Counted from the first letter of the stretch, positions 1 to 7,588 are shown. The stretch is DNA of 16,916 nt from an uncultured Ruminococcus sp. (GCA_900550695.1 URTF01000044.1:1-16916), one strand, 5' to 3'. Made by a program: numbers and translations. The notes: generated from the sequence alone by a model not told the origin.

Positions 1-82
1 AAATTTGGAAAAAATCAAGCCGACAATCTTGGATATATGTGATTTCGGCGCAGATCTTTTCCTGTATTTTATTGGTGTTTAG
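1..82 (+). CDS. 3' end of an unknown protein gene, cut by window edge
   Basis: Reading from base 2, the frame gives 26 codons and then a TAG at 80-82. The peptide ends in DFGADLFLYFIGV. The 5' part lies outside the window. I treat it as coding because a second copy near the right edge (16706-16787) keeps the same frame and stop position. The two copies differ by single-base changes without any indel: four silent codon changes, a TAG/TAA swap of the stop, and a few conservative changes. The tail is hydrophobic and aromatic. I do not recognise the family. It could also be the end of a pseudogene. Confidence 0.45.
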   Translation, partial: NLEKIKPTILDICDFGADLFLYFIGV

Positions 83-135
83 TATTATTTACCCTATGAT
101 ATTTTATGCTTATTTTAAATTTATAGACATACAAA

Positions 136-168
136 AACAAAAGTGCCGAAAAAATCGACACTTTTGTT
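136..168 (-). terminator. Rho-independent terminator after the HPr-like gene
   Basis: The arms at 136-149 and 155-168 pair over 14 positions with one C/A mismatch and enclose a five-base loop. Read on the minus strand the stem is followed by TTTTTGT, so it ends the leftward HPr-like transcript whose stop codon is at 191. The plus strand also has a short T run at 162-169 plus AT-rich sequence, so it may stop rightward transcription coming from the left-edge gene as well. Confidence 0.7.
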
Positions 169-190
169 TAAATAATTTTTACAGAAATCA

Positions 191-421
191 TCATTCAACG
201 ATGAACTGCTTGATCTGTGCAAAGAACTTAGATGCATCATCAGTATGAGCTTCGAGAGCGATAGGCTTTGAAAGGTCAAGGCTGAAGATACCCATAATGG
301 ATTTTGCGTCAACGGCATATCTGCCGGAAATTAAATCGACATCAAAGTCACAAAGAGAAACAATGGAAACAAATTCCTTAACATCGTTGATTGTAGCCAG
401 CATTACAGTAGTTTTTGACAT
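191..421 (-). CDS. HPr-like (Crh-like) protein lacking the PTS histidine
   Basis: This 76-residue protein matches the second half of HPr well. Residues 27-50 contain DVDLISGRY and then AKSIMGIFSLDL, which is the HPr segment around regulatory Ser46; here the serine is Ser41. The N-terminal active-site loop that carries His15 in HPr (consensus HARPA) is replaced by INDVKEF, with no histidine. It therefore cannot be the usual PEP-phosphorylated carrier. By analogy with B. subtilis Crh, known to be phosphorylated on Ser46 by HPrK and to bind CcpA, a signalling role is the best inference. The start ATG is preceded by GGAGGG about seven bases away. The gene has its own promoter, with a dyad near the start site, and its own terminator. 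No PTS gene is nearby. Confidence 0.8.
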   Translation of the reverse strand: MSKTTVMLATINDVKEFVSIVSLCDFDVDLISGRYAVDAKSIMGIFSLDLSKPIALEAHTDDASKFFAQIKQFIVE

Positions 422-461
422 AAAAATCCCTCCGATTGTTGTAATTTTACGTTAAATTTTC

Positions 462-481
462 TGTACCTAACTTTTGGTACA
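462..481. promoter_or_regulatory. Dyad TGTACC-N8-GGTACA in the HPr-like leader
   Basis: A perfect 6-bp inverted repeat (462-467 and 476-481) with an eight-base spacer starts about six bases downstream of the predicted -10 of the leftward HPr-like gene. Its position over the transcription start suits a repressor operator. A small RNA hairpin is the alternative. No regulator is identified. Confidence 0.4.
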
Positions 482-486
482 TTTAT

Positions 487-515
487 AGAATATCAGTTTT
501 TTATAATTTAGTCAA
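487..515 (-). promoter_or_regulatory. Sigma-A-type promoter of the HPr-like gene
   Basis: On the minus strand, TTGACT (510-515) and TATTCT (487-492) are separated by exactly 17 bases. They match the consensus at 5/6 and 4/6 positions. The -35 box lies six bases from the -35 box of the rightward mtaB promoter, so the two promoters are back to back. Confidence 0.6.
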
Positions 516-521
516 GAGGAA

Positions 522-550
522 TTGCAAAAAAATTTTTTATATTGTATAAT
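522..550 (+). promoter_or_regulatory. Sigma-A-type promoter of mtaB
   Basis: TTGCAA (522-527), a 17-base spacer and a perfect TATAAT (545-550) lie about 70 bases upstream of the mtaB start. The spacer is a run of A followed by T, so the site is strongly AT-rich. Confidence 0.65.
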
Positions 551-617
551 AATATAGAATTCAGCGGCAAAATATATGCTCGTTGGTGAAATTTAACAAC
601 ATTTTATGGAGTATTTT

Positions 618-1925
618 ATGTATATTCACTTTAAAACATTCGGCTGCAAGGTAAATCTCTACGAAACCGAAAATATGAAACAGAATTTCAGCGGCAAAGG
701 ATATACTGTGACCGATAATGAATACGAAAGCGATATTTTTGTTATAAATACCTGCACAGTCACCGAAACGGGCGACAAAAAGGTTTTCAAGGAGCTTCGC
801 AGGCTCCGCAGAGAATATCCCGATTCGGTAATTGCCGTAACAGGCTGTTATCCACAGGCTTTTCCCAACGAAGCCGCTGATATAACGGAAGCAGATATAG
901 TCGTGGGAACAAAAAACAGAAACGCCCTCCCCGACATTATAAACGAATATCTCGAAAGCCGCAAAAGGACAGTAGATATTTGCGATTATACTTCAAACGA
1001 CGTATTTGAAGATATGTGCAACGCAGGTTATGAAAACAACACCCGTGCATTTATAAAAATACAGGACGGCTGTAATATGTTCTGCACCTACTGTATCATT
1101 CCGTATTCAAGAGGAAGATTTCGTTCAAAGCCTATCAATAAGCTGAAAGAAGAAGCTGAAAAGCTTGCTGCATCGGGTTATCAGGAAATCGTCCTTGTCG
1201 GTATAAATCTGTCATTTTATGGTATAGAATACAAACTTCGACTTGCAGATGCAGTTGAAACAATATGTGCGATCGATGGCATAAAACGAGTCCGCCTTGG
1301 CTCTCTTGAACCTGAAATGATAAATGATGAAGATATCCGGAGACTTGCCGCACAGCCGAAATTCTGCCCGCAGTTCCACCTTTCGCTCCAAAGCGGCTGT
1401 GATAAAACGCTGAAAGAGATGAACCGCCGATATATGACAGCCGATTATGCCGAACTTGTGCAAAAGCTTCGTGACAACTTTGATAACTGTGCAATAACCA
1501 CCGATGTAATGGTCGGTTTTCCGAATGAAACCGAAGAAGATTTTAAGCAATCGGTAGAATATGTCAAAAGAATCAATTTTGCAAAAGTCCACGTTTTCCC
1601 ATATTCGCAGCGAAAAGGCACTCCTGCCGCAGATTTTGAAAATCAGATACCGACATCACAAAAAAATATCCGTGCAAAGATAATGTCCGAAGCTGCCGAG
1701 GAATCACGTCAAAAATTCCTGCAAAGCCAGTCAGGACTTACTTTTCCCGTACTTTTCGAGCGTGAAAAAGCTGATAAAATCCCCCACGGATACACGCCTA
1801 ACTACACCTTGGTAAAAATTTTTACAAAAAATTTAGGAAAAAGTTTGCGTAATCAGATTTTTTATGTTAAAATAGAAAGGATAGAGAATGATTATTGTGT
1901 AGGCGAGATCGTATCGGAACAATGA
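618..1925 (+). CDS. mtaB: tRNA ms2t6A37 methylthiotransferase MtaB
   Basis: This radical-SAM methylthiotransferase converts t6A37 to ms2t6A37 in ANN-decoding tRNAs. The N-terminal domain holds the three cysteines of the auxiliary cluster: Cys10 in FKTFGCKVN, Cys46 in NTCTVT and Cys77 in TGCYPQ. The radical-SAM CxxxCxxC is at residues 152-159 (GCNMFCTYC). The last ~60 residues fit a TRAM RNA-binding domain. FKTFGCKVN separates MtaB from MiaB and RimO. At 435 residues the length is normal. I chose the ATG at 618 over the in-frame ATG at 606 because GGAG at 608-611 gives six-base spacing to 618, and because family members begin just before the FKT-GCKVN motif. The gene diverges from the HPr-like gene and is followed by purL. 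Confidence 0.93.
   Translation: MYIHFKTFGCKVNLYETENMKQNFSGKGYTVTDNEYESDIFVINTCTVTETGDKKVFKELRRLRREYPDSVIAVTGCYPQAFPNEAADITEADIVVGTKNRNALPDIINEYLESRKRTVDICDYTSNDVFEDMCNAGYENNTRAFIKIQDGCNMFCTYCIIPYSRGRFRSKPINKLKEEAEKLAASGYQEIVLVGINLSFYGIEYKLRLADAVETICAIDGIKRVRLGSLEPEMINDEDIRRLAAQPKFCPQFHLSLQSGCDKTLKEMNRRYMTADYAELVQKLRDNFDNCAITTDVMVGFPNETEEDFKQSVEYVKRINFAKVHVFPYSQRKGTPAADFENQIPTSQKNIRAKIMSEAAEESRQKFLQSQSGLTFPVLFEREKADKIPHGYTPNYTLVKIFTKNLGKSLRNQIFYVKIERIENDYCVGEIVSEQ
1845..1873 (+). promoter_or_regulatory. Possible internal promoter ahead of purL
   Basis: TTGCGT (1845-1850), a 17-base spacer and TAAAAT (1868-1873) lie inside the end of mtaB. The -35 is weak (3/6) and the -10 good (5/6). I see no better promoter in the 141-base gap before purL. 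If used, it would give purL a leader of nearly 190 nt. Otherwise purL is read through from mtaB. Confidence 0.3.
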
Positions 1926-2045
1926 TCAGCTCAAAAGGTTGTCCGCAAAGCCGTATGAAGTCAGCTTTACAGCCTGCACTATCAAGGAATTCACCTGCTG
2001 CAGCTATAAAGCCGTCCCAAGGGGTAACGGGGTCACCAAATAAAC
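1926..2045. other. Unexplained GC-rich gap before purL, open in several frames
   Basis: The mtaB-purL gap has no tRNA and no riboswitch class that I recognise. It is GC-richer than the other gaps here. It is free of stops in two plus frames (one runs from 1927 to a TAA at 2044-2046) and largely open on the minus strand too, which is unusual for non-coding sequence. GCTTTA (1960-1965) can pair with TAAAGC about 45 bases later. GGTAAC-GGG-GTCACC forms a small imperfect stem. It may be a dispersed-repeat fragment, a decayed gene piece or a structured leader; I cannot decide between these. Confidence 0.35.
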
Positions 2046-2066
2046 AGAATTTAAGGAGCGTAAACT

Positions 2067-5000
2067 ATGTCTGTATTTCGTATCTATGTTGAAAAGAAGC
2101 CTGAATTTGCTGTTGAAGCAAAGAATCTTCTTGCCGATGTCAAAACGGCTCTCAGACTTGATAAGCTGAGAAACATCAGGATCCTTAACCGTTATGACGC
2201 AGAAGGTCTTTCCGAAGCTGATTTCAAGCTTGCAATCGGAAATGTATTCTCCGAGCCTGCCGTTGACACCACAAGCGCAAAGCTTCCCGAGCTTGGTGAA
2301 AACGAAAGTGTTTTTGCTGTTGAGTATCTCCCCGGTCAGTTCGACCAGAGAGCAGATTCCTGCGAACAGTGTATCCAGATCCTCACACAGGGCGAACGCT
2401 GCAAGATCAAAAATGCAAGAATTTACATCGTTGACGGTAAGCTTTCCGCAAGCGAAATGTCTGCGCTCAAAGCATATATCATCAACCCCGTAGAAAGCCG
2501 TGAAGCTTCTCTTGACGAGGTTTCCACACTCGTTACCGAATATGATATTCCGACAGAGGTTGCAACTCTCGAAAACTTTATCTATCTCGGCGAAGCAGAG
2601 CTTGTTGACTTTATTTCCAAGTACGGACTTGCTATGGATCTTGACGATATTAAATTCTGCCAGAAATACTTCAAGGAAACCGAAAAGCGTGATCCAACCA
2701 TCACCGAAATTCGTATGATCGATACATACTGGTCTGATCACTGCCGTCACACCACATTCTCAACCATTATCGACAATGCGGAGATCAACGCTGACTATAT
2801 CAAAAAGACTTATAACGAATACCTTAATGCAAGAGAAGAACTCGGCAGAACAAACAAGCCTATCACTCTTATGGACATTGCAACGATCGCTGCAAAGAAA
2901 CTGAAAAAAGACGGTATTCTCAAAGATCTCGATGAATCCAAAGAGATCAACGCCTGTTCCGTTCAGATCAAGGTCGATGTTGACGGTGATCTTCAGGACT
3001 GGCTCCTTATGTTCAAGAACGAAACACATAACCACCCAACCGAAATCGAACCTTTCGGCGGCGCTGCAACCTGCCTCGGCGGTGCTATCCGTGACCCGCT
3101 TTCGGGACGTTCCTACGTTTATCAGGCAATGCGTGTAACCGGCGCAGCTAATCCACTCGTTCCCGTTGAAGACACTATCCACGGCAAGCTTCCGCAGAGG
3201 AAGATCACTGTCGGCGCAGCAAACGGATACAGCTCTTACGGCAACCAGATCGGACTTGCTACAGGTCACGTTTCCGAAGTTTACCACCCCGGCTATGTTG
3301 CAAAGCGTCTTGAAATAGGCGCAGTTATCGCAGCAGCACCAAAGGACAATGTTATCCGTGAAGTTCCCGAACCGGGCGATGTAGTTATCCTCCTCGGTGG
3401 AAGAACAGGACGTGACGGCTGCGGCGGTGCAACAGGCTCTTCCAAGTCACACACCGAAGCTTCACTTGAAACCTGCGGTGCAGAAGTTCAGAAGGGTAAT
3501 CCTCCCGTTGAAAGAAAGCTCCAGAGATTGTTCAGAAATCCCGAAGTTACACACATGATAAGACGCTGCAACGACTTTGGTGCAGGCGGTGTTTCCGTTG
3601 CTATCGGCGAACTCACAGACGGTCTTATCATCGACCTTAACGCTGTTCCGAAGAAATATGACGGCCTTGACGGTACAGAGCTTGCTATTTCCGAAAGCCA
3701 GGAACGTATGGCTGTTGTTGTACGCAAAACTGACTCTGATAAATTTATAGCAGAAGCAGAAAAGGAAAACCTTGAAGCAACACTCGTTGCTGTTGTTACA
3801 GAAGAACCTCGTCTTAAGATGAACTGGAACGATAAGACCATCGTTGACCTTTCAAGAGAATTCCTTAACTCGAACGGTGCAGAAAAGCACACCGATGTTG
3901 CTGTTCCGCTCTCTGTTACCTCACAGCTCAAAACCTATACTGACTGTGCAGACAGCTGGGAAGCTCTTATGACAAACCTCAATATTTGCTCGCAGAAGGG
4001 ACTTGTTGAGCGTTTCGACTCTACGATCGGCGCAGGTACAGTTCTTATGCCTTACGGCGGCGCATATCAGCTCACACCAACTCAGGCAATGGCTGCAAAG
4101 ATCCCTGTTCTCAAGGGTGAAACAAATACTTGCTCTATCATGGGCTGGGGCTTTAACCCGTATGTAAGCGATAAGAGCCCATACCACGGTGCAATTGCCG
4201 CTGTTATTGAATCCGTTGCAAAGATCGTTGCAGCAGGCGGCAGCTACAAGAGATGCTGGCTCACATTCCAGGAATACTTTGAAAGAACTCAGAACAATCC
4301 AACACGTTGGGGCAGACCTTTTGCAGCACTCCTCGGTGCATATAAAGCACAGATCGAACTCGGCTGCGGCGCTATCGGCGGCAAGGACTCAATGTCGGGA
4401 ACATTCGAGAACATTGACGTTCCTGCAACGCTCGTTTCCTTTGCTGTTTCCACAGGCGACAGCAAGTCCATTATCTCCCCTGAATTTAAAAAGGCAGGAA
4501 ATAAAGTTATCCTTATCACTCCCGAATATGACGAAAATAATCTTCCTAAATTTGAAAGTATCCGCAATTGTTTTGAAAGAGTTGAAAAGCTTATTGCAGA
4601 CGGCACTGCCGTTTCAGCTTGGGCAGTTGGCTTCGGCGGTGTTGCAGAAGCTGTTGCAAAGATGTCACTCGGCAACAGGATCGGTTTCCGCTTTGATAAG
4701 AAGCTTTCCGAAGATACACTCTTCTACTCCAAGTACGGCTCATTTGTAATTGAACTCAACGGTGATCCGTTCACAGTTGAAAATGTTATCGGTGAAACCA
4801 TCAGCGAATACAAAATTGACTGCAAGGGTTATACTGTTGATATGGCAGCTCTTCAGAAGAAGTGGGAAGACAAGCTTGAACCTATATTCCCCTGCAACAT
4901 TAAGACAACTGACAAGCCTGCAAAGGTATTTACCTATACAGCAACAGAAAGAGCAAAATCAAATATTCACGTTGCAAAGCCTCGTGTTCTTATTCCCGTA

Positions 5001-5774
5001 TTCCCGGGAACAAACTGTGAATACGATACTGCAAGAGTATTTGAACGCGCAGGCGCAGTCCCCGAAGTTGTAGTAATCAAGAATCTTTCAACAGCAGCAC
5101 TTGAAGACAGCGTTGCTTATGTTGAAAAGGCTATCAAGAATTCTCAGATCATTATGATCCCGGGCGGTTTCTCCGGCGGTGACGAGCCTGACGGTTCAGG
5201 TAAGTTCATCACAGCATTCTTCCGCAACCCACGCATCAAGGACGCAGTTCATGACCTTATGGATAATCGTGACGGACTTATGCTCGGTATCTGCAACGGC
5301 TTCCAGGCTCTTATCAAGCTCGGACTTGTACCGTTCGGACACATTGTTGATATGAAGGACGACTCCCCTACGCTTACATTCAACACGATCGGTCGTCACC
5401 AGTCAATGATGGTAAACACAAGAATCGCTTCAAACAAATCGCCATGGCTCGCAGGCTGTGAAACAGGTGATATCCACAGAATTGCAATTTCACACGGTGA
5501 AGGACGTTTCGTTGCTTCGGAAGAACTCATCAAGCAGCTTGCTGATAATGGACAGATTGCAACACAGTACGTTGACCTTGAAGGCAATCCTACAATGGAT
5601 ATCCGTTTCAATCCTAATACTTCCATTGATGCGATCGAAGGTATCACATCACCTGACGGACGTATCCTCGGTAAGATGGGACACAGCGAACGTATCGGAC
5701 GTGACATATCCAAGAACGTTTCCGGTGAAAAGGATCAGAAAATCTTTGAAAGCGGCGTTGCTTACTTTGGCTAA
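2067..5774 (+). CDS. purL: Phosphoribosylformylglycinamidine synthase, single-chain PurL
   Basis: This enzyme converts FGAR, ATP and glutamine to FGAM, step four of IMP synthesis in the cytoplasm. At 1235 residues it is the large form that fuses a PurS-like N-terminus, the ATP-dependent synthase body and a C-terminal class I glutaminase. Most Firmicutes such as Bacillus use separate PurS, PurL and PurQ. Visible marks are YWSDHCRHTTF near residue 221, ETHNHPTEIEPFGGAATC near 319, and GGKDSMSG in the second synthase half. The glutaminase begins near PVFPGTNCEYDT. Its nucleophile is Cys1076 (GICNGFQ), with His1206 and Glu1208 in GHSER. The start has AAGGAG at 2053-2058 with eight-base spacing. 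No other pur gene is in the window. The codon choice looks like that of a well-expressed gene. Confidence 0.96.
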   Translation: MSVFRIYVEKKPEFAVEAKNLLADVKTALRLDKLRNIRILNRYDAEGLSEADFKLAIGNVFSEPAVDTTSAKLPELGENESVFAVEYLPGQFDQRADSCEQCIQILTQGERCKIKNARIYIVDGKLSASEMSALKAYIINPVESREASLDEVSTLVTEYDIPTEVATLENFIYLGEAELVDFISKYGLAMDLDDIKFCQKYFKETEKRDPTITEIRMIDTYWSDHCRHTTFSTIIDNAEINADYIKKTYNEYLNAREELGRTNKPITLMDIATIAAKKLKKDGILKDLDESKEINACSVQIKVDVDGDLQDWLLMFKNETHNHPTEIEPFGGAATCLGGAIRDPLSGRSYVYQAMRVTGAANPLVPVEDTIHGKLPQRKITVGAANGYSSYGNQIGLATGHVSEVYHPGYVAKRLEIGAVIAAAPKDNVIREVPEPGDVVILLGGRTGRDGCGGATGSSKSHTEASLETCGAEVQKGNPPVERKLQRLFRNPEVTHMIRRCNDFGAGGVSVAIGELTDGLIIDLNAVPKKYDGLDGTELAISESQERMAVVVRKTDSDKFIAEAEKENLEATLVAVVTEEPRLKMNWNDKTIVDLSREFLNSNGAEKHTDVAVPLSVTSQLKTYTDCADSWEALMTNLNICSQKGLVERFDSTIGAGTVLMPYGGAYQLTPTQAMAAKIPVLKGETNTCSIMGWGFNPYVSDKSPYHGAIAAVIESVAKIVAAGGSYKRCWLTFQEYFERTQNNPTRWGRPFAALLGAYKAQIELGCGAIGGKDSMSGTFENIDVPATLVSFAVSTGDSKSIISPEFKKAGNKVILITPEYDENNLPKFESIRNCFERVEKLIADGTAVSAWAVGFGGVAEAVAKMSLGNRIGFRFDKKLSEDTLFYSKYGSFVIELNGDPFTVENVIGETISEYKIDCKGYTVDMAALQKKWEDKLEPIFPCNIKTTDKPAKVFTYTATERAKSNIHVAKPRVLIPVFPGTNCEYDTARVFERAGAVPEVVVIKNLSTAALEDSVAYVEKAIKNSQIIMIPGGFSGGDEPDGSGKFITAFFRNPRIKDAVHDLMDNRDGLMLGICNGFQALIKLGLVPFGHIVDMKDDSPTLTFNTIGRHQSMMVNTRIASNKSPWLAGCETGDIHRIAISHGEGRFVASEELIKQLADNGQIATQYVDLEGNPTMDIRFNPNTSIDAIEGITSPDGRILGKMGHSERIGRDISKNVSGEKDQKIFESGVAYFG

Positions 5775-5791
5775 TATATCCTCATAGATAC

Positions 5792-5829
5792 AAAAAGACT
5801 GGCTGTTTCAATTAACAGCCAGTCTTTTT
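5792..5829. terminator. Bidirectional terminator between purL and the binding-protein gene
   Basis: GACTGGCTGTT (5797-5807) pairs perfectly with AACAGCCAGTC (5814-5824) around a six-base loop. Five A precede the stem and six T follow it, so it works on both strands. It ends the converging purL and lipoprotein transcripts. The lipoprotein stop codon (5829-5831) overlaps the T run. Confidence 0.93.
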
Positions 5830-7451
5830 TATTCAAAATATTTAGCTTCGCCAAAATCTACCGAATGAGTTATCGGATCATAATTCAGATCAGTAACGTT
5901 ATCCGGAAAAATAAAATATTCATTTCCGTAACAGATCGGAATAAATTCGTATGAATCAATTATGATCTGTTCTGCTTTTGTGTAAAGTTCAGTAGCTTTA
6001 CCAAGATTTTCAGCTTTTAAAATTTGTGAAACCGCTCCTACGGCTGCATATCCCGTATTTTTTGTTATCAATCCATTGTCAGGCTTAAAATAATCAAAAA
6101 ACCCACTTGCTGTGCCATTTTCAGATCGTATCTCAACTAACGCAATATCATAAGTTCCGTTTGAAAGCTTTAACTGATATTCATTCTCCGATACGACCTC
6201 AACGCCACAGTAAAATTCAAGATTTTGCTGCCATTGCCCGGTAACGTTTGAAACGAGATCTGTTCCACCAAAACTTTCGGGAACAGTAATCTTTAATCCA
6301 TCTATGGAAACATAATTATTTGCTTTAAGTTCGCCGTTCCATAGTGTCAAGGCTTTTCCCTTGTCATACAAATTAAAGCTTTCATCGGAAACAAGCTCAC
6401 GGTATTTTCTTCCCGCAACAGATACTCCCAAGGGAATAATTCCGCAGCCCGATACATAATCGGGGTTTTGCGATTCAACTCTGACAAATGATGAGGAAAG
6501 AGCTTCTCTTATTGATTTTGAAGCAAGATATTTTGAATTTGTATTGAAAATCAATCCGTATGTCTTAGTCGGATAGCTTTCATATCGTTTTTTTTCAAAA
6601 ATCTTTTTATCATAATTTGAAACAACCGTACAATCAATATCCCCTGCTAAAAAATCTGACATATTCGAATCTGTTCCTTTTTTTATAAAGAAATTCAAGC
6701 TGTATGGATATGTAAAGTAATTCTCGGAATTTGACTTATTTCTCCGCAGTATCATATAGTTATTATCCCAATATGGGTCATAATTCCACTCTTTAAGATA
6801 AAACGCTCCGTTTGATGCCGTAGTTTCTGCCGACAAGCCATATCTTCCCTTTGTAAACTCAAAAAAAGCCTTGCTGCAAGGTTTTGCACCTGTCAATGTC
6901 AGCTTTTCCAAGAAATCAAAGCAAGGATATTCAAGCTCAATCTGTAAAGTGTTATCACTTGTCACAGTTACACCCAGTTTGTCCTTTGAAAGATTGCCCT
7001 TTGACACCGCTTCTGCATTTTTTATACATAAAAAGTCGTCAATATATGGTGAAAAAAGCGCCTCGCTGTCATAGATACGCTGAAAAGCAAAAACGAAATC
7101 ATTGGCTGTAAGCTTTTCTGTGAAATCGGCTGCCGACTCCCAATAGATATCATCTTTCAGTTCAAACGTATAAACCAAGCCGTCGTCGGAAATTGTATAG
7201 CTTTTCGCCGCATCAGGCTGAATACTGCCGTCCGCCCCTTTTTTTACAAGCCCACTCATAATGTTTTCAATAACCATTATCGATGACTCATCACTTGCGA
7301 GCTGTGGGTCAAGATTCTGCGGATTGCTCGATAAATTGTATTTAAAAGTATGCCCTGAACCATCATCTTCTTCACAGCCTGTAAAAATTGCCATAACATT
7401 CAGGATCATTACAGCTGTTATCAAGATATTCCAAAATTTTCGCTTTGCCAA
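5829..7451 (-). CDS. Family 5 extracellular solute-binding lipoprotein (OppA/DppA type)
   Basis: A 540-residue substrate-binding protein of the peptide/nickel ABC class. The N-terminus is a lipoprotein signal: KRK, a hydrophobic stretch, then AIFTGC with Cys26 as the likely lipidation site. Phe at -3 is a slightly unusual lipobox residue. The mature part opens with SNPQNLDPQLASDESS and has DDGLVYTFELKDDIYWE and LTANDFVFAFQR, the usual signature of SBP family 5. The start is a TTG at 7449-7451, preceded by AAGGGAG (7462-7468) ten bases away. Starting there gives a complete signal peptide, and later ATGs would destroy it. There is no permease or ATPase gene beside it, so it is an orphan that must share a transporter or act as a sensor. 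The ligand is unknown. It has its own promoter and shares a terminator with purL. Confidence 0.88.
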   Translation of the reverse strand: MAKRKFWNILITAVMILNVMAIFTGCEEDDGSGHTFKYNLSSNPQNLDPQLASDESSIMVIENIMSGLVKKGADGSIQPDAAKSYTISDDGLVYTFELKDDIYWESAADFTEKLTANDFVFAFQRIYDSEALFSPYIDDFLCIKNAEAVSKGNLSKDKLGVTVTSDNTLQIELEYPCFDFLEKLTLTGAKPCSKAFFEFTKGRYGLSAETTASNGAFYLKEWNYDPYWDNNYMILRRNKSNSENYFTYPYSLNFFIKKGTDSNMSDFLAGDIDCTVVSNYDKKIFEKKRYESYPTKTYGLIFNTNSKYLASKSIREALSSSFVRVESQNPDYVSGCGIIPLGVSVAGRKYRELVSDESFNLYDKGKALTLWNGELKANNYVSIDGLKITVPESFGGTDLVSNVTGQWQQNLEFYCGVEVVSENEYQLKLSNGTYDIALVEIRSENGTASGFFDYFKPDNGLITKNTGYAAVGAVSQILKAENLGKATELYTKAEQIIIDSYEFIPICYGNEYFIFPDNVTDLNYDPITHSVDFGEAKYFE

Positions 7452-7471
7452 TTGAAAACTACTCCCTTAAA

Positions 7472-7511
7472 CAAATTCTTCTATAATAATATCATTTTAT
7501 TGAAGAATTTG
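7472..7511. promoter_or_regulatory. Ten-base dyad enclosing the binding-protein promoter
   Basis: CAAATTCTTC (7472-7481) and GAAGAATTTG (7502-7511) form a perfect inverted repeat with a 20-base spacer. One arm overlaps the -35 and the other falls at the predicted start site, with the -10 between them. This geometry suggests an operator for a dimeric or tetrameric repressor. An mRNA hairpin is less likely because half the dyad lies upstream of the start. Confidence 0.45.
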
Positions 7512-7514
7512 CAA
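7486..7514 (-). promoter_or_regulatory. Sigma-A-type promoter of the binding-protein gene
   Basis: On the minus strand, TTGCAA (7509-7514) and TATTAT (7486-7491) are separated by 17 bases. The matches are 4/6 and 5/6. Transcription would start near 7479, a short distance upstream of the ribosome binding site. Confidence 0.6.
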
Positions 7515-7534
7515 TACTATTTTCCCAAAAGCAT

Positions 7535-7567
7535 AAAAAAGCCGCTTGGAAATTCGATCCAAGCGGC
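7535..7567 (-). terminator. Terminator of the rpsB-tsf operon
   Basis: GCCGCTTGGA (7541-7550) pairs perfectly with TCCAAGCGGC (7558-7567) around a seven-base loop. On the minus strand the stem is followed by TTTTTT (7535-7540). It lies about 20 bases beyond the tsf stop codon. Confidence 0.93.
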
Positions 7568-7588
7568 ATTATTCAGCTTAAATTGAGA

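Noticed and set aside
39..248. 69-codon plus-strand open frame across the HPr terminator
   Set aside because: It is out of frame with the conserved tail ending at 82, reads through the terminator hairpin, and runs into the HPr-like gene antisense.
1895..2092. 65-codon plus-strand frame bridging mtaB and purL
   Set aside because: It overlaps both genes out of frame, has no ribosome binding site, and contains no domain. I kept the gap only as an unexplained segment.
2004..2750. 248-codon minus-strand open frame opposite the start of purL
   Set aside because: It is antisense to conserved PurL sequence, has no Shine-Dalgarno or promoter, and shows no recognisable motifs.
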